Source of the DNA: Rhizorhapis sp. SPR117
GTDB taxonomy: Bacteria; Pseudomonadota; Alphaproteobacteria; Sphingomonadales; Sphingomonadaceae
NCBI RefSeq assembly: GCF_021742065.1
Contig: NZ_JAKKIE010000017.1
Span: forward strand, 1-64,000
DNA: 64,000 nucleotides
Direction: 5' to 3'
The notes under the pieces were generated by a model. The model had not been told where the DNA came from, did not search any database, and saw only the letters and a program-made list of their open reading frames with translations. Positions within the stretch are counted from its first letter, which is position 1. Each line of letters begins with the position of its first letter. Shown here in pieces: positions 54,650 to 63,916 of this stretch. A program made the position numbers and the translations under genes.

Positions 54650-56548
54650 ATGTGCGGAATAGCGGGTATCTTTCATCTTGAGACGGCAAAACCGGTCGAT
54701 CCCGCGCGGGTTCGCCTGATGACCGACACCATGGTGCATCGCGGGCCGGACGGGTCGGGCGTCTGGACGGCGCCGGGGATTGGCCTTGGCCATCGTCGCC
54801 TGTCCATCATCGACCTTGCAGGTGGGGCGCAGCCGATGTTGACCGACGACGGCGCGCTGGTCGTGACTTTCAATGGTGAAATTTATAATTTCGCGACTGT
54901 CCGCAAGGAGTTGGAATCCAGGGGCCATGTCTTTCGGACCCATAGCGATACCGAAGTCATTTTGCATGGCTGGCGACAATGGGGACCGGAATGCGTGCAT
55001 CGCTTTGATGGCATGTTTGCCTTTGCCCTGTTCGATGCGCGCGCGCAGTCTTTGTGGCTGGTCCGGGATCGGCTGGGGGTCAAGCCGCTCCACTATGCGC
55101 AGCTTTCCGACGGCAGCCTGATTTTTGCATCCGAGCTCAAGGGATTGCTCGCGCACCCGCTTTTGCGTCGCCAACCCGACATTCATGCGGTCGAGGATTT
55201 TCTTGGCCTTGGCTATGTCCCTGATGATGCATGCCTTGTGCAGGGCGTTAAAAAGCTTGGAGCGGGGGAGGCGTTATTGCTCCGGCGCGGCAAGCCACTG
55301 CCGGCGCCTGATCGGTATTGGGATGTAAGCTTTGCCGATCGCAGCAGGGCGAAGCCCGCCGCTCTTGAGGAAGAGCTGATCGCATTGATGAAAGCGGCGG
55401 TTCGGTCACGCATGGTGGCCGATGTGCCGCTCGGCGCATTCTTGTCAGGCGGCGTTGACAGCAGCTCGGTCGTTGCCTTGATGGCCGAAACGAGCAGGCG
55501 GGCGGTCAAGACCTGCACCATTGGTTTCGATGTCGATGCGCTGGACGAAACCGCCCATGCCGAACAGGTAGCCAAGCGTTTCGTCACCGATCATCGCAGC
55601 CGTATGGTTTCGCCCGATGACTATGCGCTGATCGACACATTGGCCCATCATTTCGATGAGCCTTTTGCCGATGCTTCAGCCTTACCCACCTATCGTGTCT
55701 GTGAACTGGCACGCGAAAGCGTGACTGTCGCGCTTTCGGGCGATGGTGCGGATGAAGCGTTTGCGGGTTACCGTCGCCATCGCTTTCATCATGCCGAGGA
55801 AAGACTACGCAGGTTCTTGCCGCAATCGGTGCGCGGACCGATTCTGGGCGGTCTGGGGCAGATCTATCCCAAGGCCGATTGGGCACCGCGCCCCCTGCGC
55901 GCCAAAGCGACTCTGCTCAGCCTCGCACAGAGCGGGGAGGAGGGGTATGCCGCCGCTGTCGGCGTTACCGGCCAGTCGATGCGCGCGCGCTTGTTCAGCC
56001 CCGATGCGCGAACCGCATTGCAGGGGCACCGGGCAGAGGATCGCTATGTCCATGCGATGCGTAATGCGCCTGCCCGCGAAGCGCTCGATCGGGCACAATA
56101 TGCCGATATGAAGATATGGCTTCCTGGTGACATCCTGACAAAGACTGACCGGATGAGCATGGCGGTCAGTCTGGAGGCACGCGAACCCTTGCTTGATCAC
56201 CGGCTGATCGAATTTGCCGCGCGCCTGCCGGTTTCCATGCGTTTGCGTGGCGGACAGGGCAAATATCTGTTAAAAAAGGCAATGGAAGCCTATCTGCCGA
56301 CGGACATTCTGTATCGGCCAAAAATGGGCTTTGTCACGCCTATCAGCCATTGGTTCAGGGGACCGCTTGCCCCGGAGGCAGCAGCTATTGCGGGTGCTTC
56401 TGCACTGGCACGGACCGGTTGGTTTGATGGAAAAGTCATTGCCAGGGCAGCCGCCGATCACAAAAGCGGGCTTGCCGATCATGGGCGGCTGTTATGGCAA
56501 CTTATGACATTGGATCGCGCCTTGGGGCGATTGTTCGGACTTGGTTAG
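54650..56548 (+). CDS. XrtA-associated asparagine synthetase-like amidotransferase
   Basis: A 632-residue glutamine-dependent amidotransferase. C2 (MCGIAGIF) is the glutaminase nucleophile, the FNGEIYNF and SDTEVILHGW segments follow, and the synthetase half has LSGGVDSSS near residue 265. In exosortase loci this family likely amidates a sugar acid of the polymer rather than aspartate. Its stop overlaps the convergent regulator's stop by four bases. Confidence 0.9.
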   Translation: MCGIAGIFHLETAKPVDPARVRLMTDTMVHRGPDGSGVWTAPGIGLGHRRLSIIDLAGGAQPMLTDDGALVVTFNGEIYNFATVRKELESRGHVFRTHSDTEVILHGWRQWGPECVHRFDGMFAFALFDARAQSLWLVRDRLGVKPLHYAQLSDGSLIFASELKGLLAHPLLRRQPDIHAVEDFLGLGYVPDDACLVQGVKKLGAGEALLLRRGKPLPAPDRYWDVSFADRSRAKPAALEEELIALMKAAVRSRMVADVPLGAFLSGGVDSSSVVALMAETSRRAVKTCTIGFDVDALDETAHAEQVAKRFVTDHRSRMVSPDDYALIDTLAHHFDEPFADASALPTYRVCELARESVTVALSGDGADEAFAGYRRHRFHHAEERLRRFLPQSVRGPILGGLGQIYPKADWAPRPLRAKATLLSLAQSGEEGYAAAVGVTGQSMRARLFSPDARTALQGHRAEDRYVHAMRNAPAREALDRAQYADMKIWLPGDILTKTDRMSMAVSLEAREPLLDHRLIEFAARLPVSMRLRGGQGKYLLKKAMEAYLPTDILYRPKMGFVTPISHWFRGPLAPEAAAIAGASALARTGWFDGKVIARAAADHKSGLADHGRLLWQLMTLDRALGRLFGLG

Positions 56549-57978
56549 GCAGCGCTGCTGTCGATCCCAAGTTCCGCCAGCTTGCGATAGAGTGTCGAAC
56601 GACCGATGCCCAGACGGCGGGCGACTTCGGTCATGCGACCGCGATAATGACCGATGGCGAGGCGGACGACATCGGCTTCAATATCTGCCAGGGCCCGGAT
56701 ATTGCCATCTGCTTCATACAGGGTGATGCCGATACCCTGATCCGAATAGGATGCATTGGGCGTCGAGCCTTTGTGCATTGCTTCAATCTGGGCGGCTATT
56801 TGTGGGAAATCAGCAGGTGTCAGAGCATCGCCATCGCACAGCACGGCGGCGCGAAAGAGGGCATTTTGCAACTGGCGGACATTGCCCGGCCACCGATGGG
56901 TCATCAACAGGTTGAGAGCTTCCGCCGTGATGCCCAGACTGTGCAGGCCCGGCTGAGTTGCGATGCGGGCAAGCAAATGACGGCACAAGGCGGGAATATC
57001 GCCAGTACGCTCACGTAATGGAGGAATGGTGAGTTGAACGACGTTCAGGCGGTAATACAGGTCCTCGCGGAAGCGGCCAGCCTCTACCTCGTCCTGCAAT
57101 TTGCGATTCGTGGCGGCGATCACGCGAACGTCGACATGTTTGGGCATGCGCGCGCCGATAGGCTGGGCTTCGCCGTTTTCCAGGACACGTAATAGTTTTA
57201 CCTGTGCGTCCATTGGGAGTTCACCGATTTCGTCCAGGAATATTGTGCCGCCATCGGCATCGATGAAGCGTCCAACCTGGCGTTCGAATGCCCCGGTAAA
57301 AGCGCCGCGTTCATGACCAAACAGTTCCGATTCAACCAGATTAACCGGGATCGCGCCGCAATTCACCGCTACCATAGGATGTTTGAAGCGAGGAGAGGCG
57401 GCGTGAATGGCCTGCGCAATCACTTCCTTCCCGACACCGCTTTCGCCTTCAATCAGGACCGGTATCCGCGCACGGGCCGCCTTGGCCGCAATGGCAAGTG
57501 CGGTACGAAACTGTGGCGCGGAACCAATAATTTCCTCAAAAGCCAATGGCGTGGACATTTTTTCCGTCAACGGTCGTAACTCGCCCACGTCAGGCGCCGC
57601 GGAAATGGAGGCGTGCAACGCGGAGAGAAGGCGGTCGGGTGCAATCGGTTTCGATAGAAAATCCGTCGCGCCCGCACGCATGGCTTCAACCGCAACAGCA
57701 ACGCTGTTATGCGCAGTCAGGATCAGGATCGGCAAAGCAGGGCGGCGTTCCTTGATATCCGAAATCAACTTGCCAGCGTCGAAGTCCGGAATCCAGTGGT
57801 CCAGCAATATCGCATCAAGCCGCATACCGTCCTGCGTTCCGAGCATCGCTATGGCGGTTTCACCGTCATTGGCGAACACAGTCCGCCAGCCGGCACGCGT
57901 CGCCAACGCCGCAACCAGCCTGCGTTGAGCAGGTTCATCGTCGATCAGCATTAATAAGGGCATACCGTTATGCGCCAT
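56545..57978 (-). CDS. NtrC-family sigma-54 activator at the XrtA locus (PrsR-like)
   Basis: A 477-residue response regulator. The receiver has phospho-acceptor D60 (AILLDHWIPD). The AAA+ domain has Walker A GESGVGKE (178-185), the sigma-54-contact GAFTGA (225-230) and ATNRKLQDE. The C-terminal FIS helix-turn-helix contains MTEVARRLGIGRSTLYRKL. By position and type it probably controls polysaccharide or PEP-CTERM genes, as PrsR does. No sensor kinase (PrsK) is nearby, and no sigma-54 promoter was found within the locus. Confidence 0.9.
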   Translation of the reverse strand: MAHNGMPLLMLIDDEPAQRRLVAALATRAGWRTVFANDGETAIAMLGTQDGMRLDAILLDHWIPDFDAGKLISDIKERRPALPILILTAHNSVAVAVEAMRAGATDFLSKPIAPDRLLSALHASISAAPDVGELRPLTEKMSTPLAFEEIIGSAPQFRTALAIAAKAARARIPVLIEGESGVGKEVIAQAIHAASPRFKHPMVAVNCGAIPVNLVESELFGHERGAFTGAFERQVGRFIDADGGTIFLDEIGELPMDAQVKLLRVLENGEAQPIGARMPKHVDVRVIAATNRKLQDEVEAGRFREDLYYRLNVVQLTIPPLRERTGDIPALCRHLLARIATQPGLHSLGITAEALNLLMTHRWPGNVRQLQNALFRAAVLCDGDALTPADFPQIAAQIEAMHKGSTPNASYSDQGIGITLYEADGNIRALADIEADVVRLAIGHYRGRMTEVARRLGIGRSTLYRKLAELGIDSSAA

Positions 57979-58132
57979 GGAAACCCTCTCAATTCTTCAA
58001 GGGTCAGGGCATAGCGAAAGCGGGTAAAGACCCGATTAATCTAATCACGATTATTTGTCGTGTACAGGCTTGAGAGACGCGGCGCATACGACTAAACAGA
58101 CCGCCAAACCGGGATTCGAAAGGGGTATGTAA

Positions 58133-58255
58133 ATGACGTCTAATGGCGATCTGAAAAGCGAAATGAAGACTTATGAAAGCTTCCTTTCTGTCCTCAAATG
58201 GGGGACGATCATCAGCTTCGGTATTGCCGCGCTTGTCGTCTTCCTGATCGCCTGA
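58133..58255 (+). CDS. 40-residue single-span protein (aa3-type oxidase subunit IV-like)
   Basis: A 40-residue protein: a polar N-terminus (MTSNGDLKSEMKTYESFLS) and one membrane segment (VLKWGTIISFGIAALVVFLI). The KSEMKTYESFLSVLKWGT pattern matches the small subunit IV of aa3-type cytochrome c oxidases of alphaproteobacteria. A GGGG ribosome site precedes ATG 58133. It lies 13 bases before pntAA, so it is co-transcribed with transhydrogenase, not with oxidase genes. Confidence 0.8.
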   Translation: MTSNGDLKSEMKTYESFLSVLKWGTIISFGIAALVVFLIA

Positions 58256-58268
58256 GGGCGCAGAATCC

Positions 58269-59396
58269 ATGAAAATTGCTGTTTTGAGAGAGCAGGCCGC
58301 GGGTGAGCGGCGGGTTGCCGCAACGCCGGAGACGGTGAAGAAGTTCATAGGCCTTGGTGCGAACCTGGCGGTTGAGCAGGGTGCTGGCGAATCGGCGTCG
58401 ATTGCAGATACCGATTATGCTGGCGCGGGTGCAGCCGTTGGTGATCGTGCGTCAGTGCTGAAGGATGCTGACATCATTTTGGGCGTGCAGGGGCCGGCGG
58501 TCGAAAGCCTGTCGGGTTTCAAATCAGGCGCCCTGCTGGTTGCAGGTCTTAATCCCTTTGGGGAGCGGGCACAGGTAGACAGCTATGCTGCTGTCGGGCT
58601 TGAGGCGCTGGCGATGGAGTTCATGCCGCGTATTACCCGTGCGCAGTCGATGGATATATTATCCTCGCAGTCGAACCTCTCGGGTTACAAGGCGGTGCTG
58701 GATGCAGCGGCGGAATATGGTCGTGCTTTTCCGATGATGATGACGGCGGCGGGCACGGTTTCGGCCGCGCGCGCCTTCATTATGGGCGTGGGTGTTGCGG
58801 GTTTGCAGGCGATTGCCACGGCGCGCCGCCTGGGCGCTCAGGTGTCGGCAACGGACGTTCGTTCGGCGACGAAGGAACAGATCATGTCGCTCGGCGCCAA
58901 GCCGATCTTCGTGGAAAATGTTGCAGGTATCGAAGGGGAAGGCTCTGGCGGATATGCGTCGGAGATGTCGGAAGAATATCAAAAGGCGCAGGCCGAATTG
59001 GTGTCCAGCCACATTGCCAAGCAGGATATCGTCATCACTACCGCGCTGATCCCTGGACGACCCGCGCCACGCCTTATCAGTGACGCACAGATTGCAACGA
59101 TGCGGCCGGGCAGCGTGATCGTCGATTTGGCGGTTGAGCAGGGCGGCAACGTCGAGGGCGCTGTCGCCGGCGAGGTTGTGGTCAGGCATGGCGTCAAGAT
59201 TGTCGGCCACAGGAACGTGCCAAGCCGTCTGGCCGCTGACACGTCGGCGCTTTATTCGCGCAACCTGTTCAATTTTCTTTCGGCCTTCTGGGACGGAGAG
59301 AAGAAAGCGCCGGTTCTGCCCGATGATGACGAGATCGTGCAGGGCATCCGTTTGACGCAGGGTGGCAAGGTCGTGAACGCGCGGTTGCTCGGCTAA
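58269..59396 (+). CDS. pntAA: NAD(P) transhydrogenase subunit alpha part 1
   Basis: A 375-residue NAD(H)-binding domain I protein of the split type. It begins MKIAVLREQAAGERRVAATPE and has the Rossmann GVGVAGLQAIATARRLGAQV and the mobile loop with SEEYQKAQAELV. With pntAB and pntB it forms the proton-pumping transhydrogenase that makes NADPH at the membrane. Confidence 0.95.
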   Translation: MKIAVLREQAAGERRVAATPETVKKFIGLGANLAVEQGAGESASIADTDYAGAGAAVGDRASVLKDADIILGVQGPAVESLSGFKSGALLVAGLNPFGERAQVDSYAAVGLEALAMEFMPRITRAQSMDILSSQSNLSGYKAVLDAAAEYGRAFPMMMTAAGTVSAARAFIMGVGVAGLQAIATARRLGAQVSATDVRSATKEQIMSLGAKPIFVENVAGIEGEGSGGYASEMSEEYQKAQAELVSSHIAKQDIVITTALIPGRPAPRLISDAQIATMRPGSVIVDLAVEQGGNVEGAVAGEVVVRHGVKIVGHRNVPSRLAADTSALYSRNLFNFLSAFWDGEKKAPVLPDDDEIVQGIRLTQGGKVVNARLLG

Positions 59397-59404
59397 ATAT
59401 ATTT

Positions 59405-59480
59405 TCATGCGCGCCCCGGCGAAGGCAGGGGCCAGGATCGATAGGTCCGCGCATATGGCTCGTATTTCGGTCTTCTCCGG
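59405..59480. repeat. Degenerate REP-like palindrome between pntAA and pntAB
   Basis: GCGCCCCGGCGAAGGCAGGG and the later TCTTCTCCGGGGTGCG form a partial inverted repeat resembling, in diverged form, the dispersed palindromes elsewhere in the window. It occupies the 108-base gap that splits the operon. Confidence 0.45.
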
Positions 59481-59504
59481 GGTGCGGGAAAGAGGGGTAA
59501 GACT

Positions 59505-59786
59505 ATGGACTTCATTTCCATCCTGTCGGTTTTCGTGCTGGCGTGTTTCGTCGGCTACTATGTGGTCTGGTCGGTGACGCCGGCGTTGCACACGCCACTG
59601 ATGGCGGTCACCAACGCGATTTCGTCGGTCATTATCGTCGGCGCGCTCATCGCGAGCGCTGAAGCCAGCAGTGAGACTGCCAAATGGCTGGGTCTGATCG
59701 CGGTCGCCATGGCCAGCGTCAACATCTTCGGCGGTTTTGCTGTTACCGAACGCATGCTCGCCATGTACAAGAAGAAGGAGCGCTGA
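59505..59786 (+). CDS. pntAB: NAD(P) transhydrogenase subunit alpha part 2
   Basis: A 93-residue membrane protein with about three helices (FISILSVFVLACFVGYYVVW, MAVTNAISSVIIVGALI, VAMASVNIFGGFAVTERML). It supplies part of the proton channel. Its separate gene is normal for the alphaproteobacterial arrangement. One base separates its stop from the pntB start. Confidence 0.94.
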   Translation: MDFISILSVFVLACFVGYYVVWSVTPALHTPLMAVTNAISSVIIVGALIASAEASSETAKWLGLIAVAMASVNIFGGFAVTERMLAMYKKKER

Positions 59787-59787
59787 C

Positions 59788-61200
59788 ATGCACGAAGTTG
59801 CAGGGGTTCCTTCCTGGGTTGCGCTCGCATACCTGATTGCAGGCGTTTGTTTCATTCTGGCGCTGCGGGGGCTGTCCAGTCCTTCTTCAAGCCGTCGGGG
59901 CAACCGCCTTGGTATGGCGGGTATGGCGATTGCGGTTGGCACCACACTCGTCACGCATGAAATCGCCAGCCTGACCGAAATCCTGGCGGCGATTGCCATT
60001 GGCGGCATCATCGGCTTCATCATTGCGCGCAAGATCGCCATGACTGCGATGCCGCAGCTGGTCGCGGCGTTCCATAGCCTCGTCGGCATGGCTGCCGTGC
60101 TGGTCGCGGCAGGCGCGTATATGAGCCCGCAGGCCTTTGGCATCGCCGGACCCGATGGGATCATCCATCTGGTCAGCCGGGTTGAAATGGGTCTGGGCGC
60201 AGCCATCGGCGCCATCACTTTTTCAGGATCGATCATCGCCTTCCTGAAACTGAACGGCAATATGTCGGGCGCGCCGATCATGCTGCCCGCGCGGCATGTC
60301 ATCAATCTGGGAACGCTGGCGGGCATCATTGGCTTGATCGCCTATTTCCTGACCGATCAAAGCCCTTGGGTGTTCTGGACCGTGACGGCGCTCTCCTTCA
60401 TCATCGGTTTCCTGTTGATCATTCCGATCGGCGGGGCGGATATGCCGGTCGTCGTATCGATGCTGAACAGCTATTCGGGTTGGGCCGCCGCAGCGATGGG
60501 CTTTACGCTGGGCAATAGCGCGATGATCATCACGGGCGCGTTGGTGGGTTCGTCGGGTGCGATCCTGTCGTACATCATGTGCAAAGCGATGAACCGCAGC
60601 TTCATCAGCGTGATCGCGGGTGGCTTTGGTTCAGATAGCGGCGGCGGCGGGGCTGCTGCCGCGACCGATCGCCCATGGAAACGCGGTTCGGCCGAAGATG
60701 CCGCTTTTCTGATGAATCAGGCGGAACAGGTCATCATCGTGCCCGGTTACGGAATGGCAGTGGCGCAGGCGCAGCATGCCCTGCGTGAAATGGGTGACAT
60801 TCTGAAGGATGCGGGCGTCAGGGTGAAATATGCGATCCACCCGGTTGCGGGCCGCATGCCGGGGCATATGAACGTGCTGCTGGCCGAAGCCAGCGTGCCC
60901 TATGATGAAGTATTCGAACTGGAGGACATCAACTCCGAATTCTCCCAGACTGATGTGGCTTTCGTCATCGGCGCCAACGATGTCACCAATCCGGCGGCCA
61001 AGACCGACAAGAGTTCTCCTATCTACGGCATGCCGATTCTCGATGTGTCGAAGGCAAAAACCGTGCTCTTCGTGAAACGCTCCATGGGGGGTGTGGGTTA
61101 TGCAGGTGTGGATAACGATGTTTTCTACATGGATAACACCATGATGCTTCTTGCAGATGCGAAGAAGATGGTAGAGGAGATCGTCAAGCACCTCGACTGA
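59788..61200 (+). CDS. pntB: NAD(P) transhydrogenase subunit beta
   Basis: A 470-residue subunit with about nine membrane helices, then the NADP(H)-binding domain III (VIIVPGYGMAVAQAQHALRE, YAIHPVAGRMPGHMNVLLAE, DVAFVIGANDVTNPAA). ATG 59788 gives the usual short N-terminus; the frame opens at 59737 inside pntAB. It completes the pnt operon. Confidence 0.96.
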   Translation: MHEVAGVPSWVALAYLIAGVCFILALRGLSSPSSSRRGNRLGMAGMAIAVGTTLVTHEIASLTEILAAIAIGGIIGFIIARKIAMTAMPQLVAAFHSLVGMAAVLVAAGAYMSPQAFGIAGPDGIIHLVSRVEMGLGAAIGAITFSGSIIAFLKLNGNMSGAPIMLPARHVINLGTLAGIIGLIAYFLTDQSPWVFWTVTALSFIIGFLLIIPIGGADMPVVVSMLNSYSGWAAAAMGFTLGNSAMIITGALVGSSGAILSYIMCKAMNRSFISVIAGGFGSDSGGGGAAAATDRPWKRGSAEDAAFLMNQAEQVIIVPGYGMAVAQAQHALREMGDILKDAGVRVKYAIHPVAGRMPGHMNVLLAEASVPYDEVFELEDINSEFSQTDVAFVIGANDVTNPAAKTDKSSPIYGMPILDVSKAKTVLFVKRSMGGVGYAGVDNDVFYMDNTMMLLADAKKMVEEIVKHLD

Positions 61201-61213
61201 TACAGGGATATCA

Positions 61214-61906
61214 ATGCGGAAAATCGGCCTCATCGGAGGTATGAGCTGGACGTCCACCGTCCGCTATTACCAGATCATCAACGGGGCCATCGCGCATCGG
61301 CTAGGGGGGCTGCACAGCGCGCCGATGCTGATCGAAAGTCTCGATTTTTCTGAGGTGGCACGTGCGCAAACCGATGAGGAATGGGAACGTACCGCCGCCA
61401 TCCTGATTGATGCGGCGCTTCGGTTGGAGCAAGCCGGCGCGACCGCCATCGTCATCTGCGCCAACAGTATGCACAAGGTCTATGACAAGGTCGTAGCGGC
61501 GGTGTCGGTGCCGGTCCTTCATATCGCCGATGCCGTTGGCGAAAAGATGAAGGCGGATGGCGTGAAAAGCGCCGCGCTGATCGGTACACGCAATGTGATG
61601 ACCGAACGCTTCTATCGCCAACGCCTGGTGTCGCACGGAATTTCATTGACGCCTCCCGATCTTGACCGGGCGAATGAGATCGACCGCATCATCTATGAAG
61701 AACTGGCCCATGGCAAAGCCACACGTAATTCCGAACGAACATTGAAGACTATCCTTACCAATATTTCCAAGGCGCATGTTCCTGCGGTCGTGCTGGCTTG
61801 CACGGAATTGGAAATGATTGTCGATGTCCGCGCCAATGTACTGCCCATTTACGACGGAACCACGCTGCATGCGATGGCGGCGGTCAGGCATATCCTGAAC
61901 GAATGA
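61214..61906 (+). CDS. Aspartate/glutamate racemase-family protein
   Basis: A 230-residue two-domain racemase. It has IGLIGGMSWTSTVRYY at the N-terminus, the first catalytic Cys in VICANSMHKV near residue 80 and the second in VLACTELEM near residue 195. It resembles the RacX/YgeA branch that racemises amino acids such as aspartate. It is 13 bases after pntB and probably read through from it. The substrate is inferred. Confidence 0.87.
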   Translation: MRKIGLIGGMSWTSTVRYYQIINGAIAHRLGGLHSAPMLIESLDFSEVARAQTDEEWERTAAILIDAALRLEQAGATAIVICANSMHKVYDKVVAAVSVPVLHIADAVGEKMKADGVKSAALIGTRNVMTERFYRQRLVSHGISLTPPDLDRANEIDRIIYEELAHGKATRNSERTLKTILTNISKAHVPAVVLACTELEMIVDVRANVLPIYDGTTLHAMAAVRHILNE

Positions 61907-62120
61907 CGGCAAGCTATGGGGCAGGGGCTTGGTGTGAGTGAATGGACCATCGGCAGCGATTGGATGATCTACTGATTGGCGTCCCGAATGCGATTACGGT
62001 TAGCAGCTATCCTTAATAAATGCCTAAACTACTTGCGTTGCAGCCAGTTAGAGGCGAGAATGTCAGCGAAAGGCGCTTTCTCCATCGGGATGCGATGGCG
62101 CACGGCAAAGGGGCTGGGGT
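61907..62120. other. Intergenic region before the Rieske oxygenase
   Basis: 214 bases with no gene I can support. It should contain the oxygenase promoter; no clear consensus was recognised. Confidence 0.4.
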
Positions 62121-63182
62121 ATGGGTTTTCTCAAAAACGCTTGGTATTGTGCGGGTTGGTCATCGGGTATTGAAAACAGCCCGGTCCTTCGTCGTTTTCT
62201 TGATGAACCGGTGCTTCTCTATCGTACCGAAGGTGGTGAAGCCACCGCATTGAGCGACGTATGCCCTCACCGTTTTGCGCCATTGCACAAGGGAAAGCTG
62301 GTTGGGGACAATATCGAATGCCCTTATCACGGATTGCAGTTCAATACTGCCGGGGCATGCGTCCATAATCCGCACGGCTCGGGCCGGATACCGCAGGGTT
62401 CGAATGTTCGCCGCTACCCTTTGGTAGAAAGCCAGAATGCCGCATGGATATGGATGGGCGATCCGGCGCTGGCCGATCCTGAATTGATCCCCGATTTAGG
62501 CATGTTCGATGCAGAGTTCTGTCCCTGGATTACCGACTATTTATATTTGGAGGTCGATTATCGGTTACTGATTGATAACCTGCTTGATCTTAGCCATGCT
62601 ACCTATCTTCACGCCGGTACTTTGACGCCTGCACATGCCAAGCGGGAAATGCGCTTCACGCATGATGGAAACAGCGTCAAATCTCATTATTTGCAACGCA
62701 ATATTCCGACGCCTGGTAGTCAAAGTCTTTTTTATCCCGGTGAGCGCGGGGACTATCACAGCACCATGGAATGGTTGTTGCCCAGCAATTTCCGCAACAG
62801 CTTGATCATGACGGATGTGGGCGCGCCACCAGAAGAAGGCGCGACGATGCTTAACACCGTGCTATTGACACCGGAAACCGAAACGACTTGTCATTATTTC
62901 TATGCCTTGACCCGCAATCGGCAGACGCATGTCCCGCAGATTGATGAGACGTTGCGCAAAATGGTCAACTATGCATTCAAGGACGAAGACGAACCCATGA
63001 TCAAGGATTGCCAAACCTATATGGGTGGGCAGGACCTTATGGATTTAAAGCCGATCTACTTGGAAACCGACGAGTCCGACATGCGTGCCCGCCGGATATT
63101 GGAAAAAGCGATCCGGGACGAGCAAGCGGGGACTACAGGTAGAATCGACACACCGGCACTGTTTGCTGCGGTGGGGGAATAG
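62121..63182 (+). CDS. Rieske non-heme iron oxygenase, VanA-like
   Basis: A 353-residue oxygenase large subunit. The Rieske [2Fe-2S] site is CPHRFAPLHKG and CPYHGLQF (about residues 46-71), and the mononuclear iron site is in NLLDLSHATYLH. The layout fits vanillate O-demethylase-like or similar aromatic demethylases. No ferredoxin/reductase partner gene is adjacent, and the substrate is unknown. The convergent ectR-like gene ends seven bases downstream. Confidence 0.88.
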   Translation: MGFLKNAWYCAGWSSGIENSPVLRRFLDEPVLLYRTEGGEATALSDVCPHRFAPLHKGKLVGDNIECPYHGLQFNTAGACVHNPHGSGRIPQGSNVRRYPLVESQNAAWIWMGDPALADPELIPDLGMFDAEFCPWITDYLYLEVDYRLLIDNLLDLSHATYLHAGTLTPAHAKREMRFTHDGNSVKSHYLQRNIPTPGSQSLFYPGERGDYHSTMEWLLPSNFRNSLIMTDVGAPPEEGATMLNTVLLTPETETTCHYFYALTRNRQTHVPQIDETLRKMVNYAFKDEDEPMIKDCQTYMGGQDLMDLKPIYLETDESDMRARRILEKAIRDEQAGTTGRIDTPALFAAVGE

Positions 63183-63189
63183 GGGTAAG

Positions 63190-63675
63190 TTAGGCCAGCG
63201 AACGGTCGATCGCTCCTGCATCGATCAGTGGTGCAGCGTCTATATCCGTTGCATCCAGCAGTTCGCCGAGCCGTTCAAGCGCCGCCAGGATCATCGCCTG
63301 CTCCCATTGAGGCAGCGCTGCAAAGCGGTCGCGAAACTGTTCCTGCAACATGTCGGGCGCGGCATTCAACACATCCCGGCCCGTATCGGTGGTCCGCAGC
63401 AGCATTTGCCGCTTGTCCCGTTCTCCCCGCTGGCGCGTGACATAGCCTGCCGCGGTGAGCCGGTCGACGATATTGGTCACGGTCGCCTGCCCGAATTGCA
63501 GCGAGGAAGCGATGATGGTGGGCGTTGTCTCTACGCGCCGCTCAATTTCCTGCAAGACCAATAGCTGCGAGGGCGTAAGTCCCGTCGTGGAGGCGAGCTT
63601 GCGTCCTCCCCGATCAGAGGCGCGCAATATGCGCCGTAGCGCCCGCAAGGTCGCATTGCTGAGCTGCATGTCCAT
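63190..63675 (-). CDS. ectR: MarR-family regulator, EctR-like
   Basis: A 161-residue winged-helix protein: LRRILRASDRGGRKLAS, the recognition helix region LQFGQATVTNIVDRL, the wing RQRGERDKRQML, and a C-terminus DIDAAPLIDAGAIDR. The last segment matches what I recall of EctR, which controls ectoine genes. ATG 63675 is taken as the start; a TTG at 63684 would add three residues. It is divergent from the probable ectA at the window edge. An inverted repeat at 63691-63716 lies just before its start and could be its operator. Confidence 0.8.
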   Translation of the reverse strand: MDMQLSNATLRALRRILRASDRGGRKLASTTGLTPSQLLVLQEIERRVETTPTIIASSLQFGQATVTNIVDRLTAAGYVTRQRGERDKRQMLLRTTDTGRDVLNAAPDMLQEQFRDRFAALPQWEQAMILAALERLGELLDATDIDAAPLIDAGAIDRSLA

Positions 63676-63690
63676 GTTCGGCAATTAGCG

Positions 63691-63716
63691 ATTCGATGTC
63701 TGATTGCCAATCGAAT
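63691..63716. promoter_or_regulatory. Inverted repeat, candidate EctR operator
   Basis: ATTCGAT (63691-63697) and ATCGAAT (63710-63716) form a perfect 7-base inverted repeat with a 12-base spacer immediately before the ectR-like start. A related ATTCGAA lies at 63721-63727. This is plausible autoregulation by the MarR-type protein. Confidence 0.5.
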
Positions 63717-63785
63717 AAACATTCGAAAACCGAAGGAAATGCTTCGGACAGGAGGGACTTTTCATCGTTGAATTGGGTAATGTGG

Positions 63786-63814
63786 TTGAAATAAATCGAC
63801 ACTATGCGTATATA
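63786..63814 (+). promoter_or_regulatory. Sigma-70-type promoter toward the probable ectA
   Basis: TTGAAA and TATATA are separated by 17 bases, a near-consensus spacing, about 100 bases before the probable coding start. Confidence 0.6.
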
Positions 63815-63916
63815 AGCGCCACGCAAGGCGCGAAGCCTTTTCGCAACGATGTATAATAAACTTCGGGAGATAAACTAATCTCTATCCTAATTGAAGAAGC
63901 GACGGTTGAGCCGGCG

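Noticed and set aside
43698..57978. PEP-CTERM substrate genes near xrtA
   Set aside because: No protein with a C-terminal PEP motif, membrane helix and basic tail was found.
58659..60329. 556-residue antisense frame over pntAA-pntB
   Set aside because: It spans three conserved genes on the other strand and reads as low-complexity Arg/His-rich shadow.
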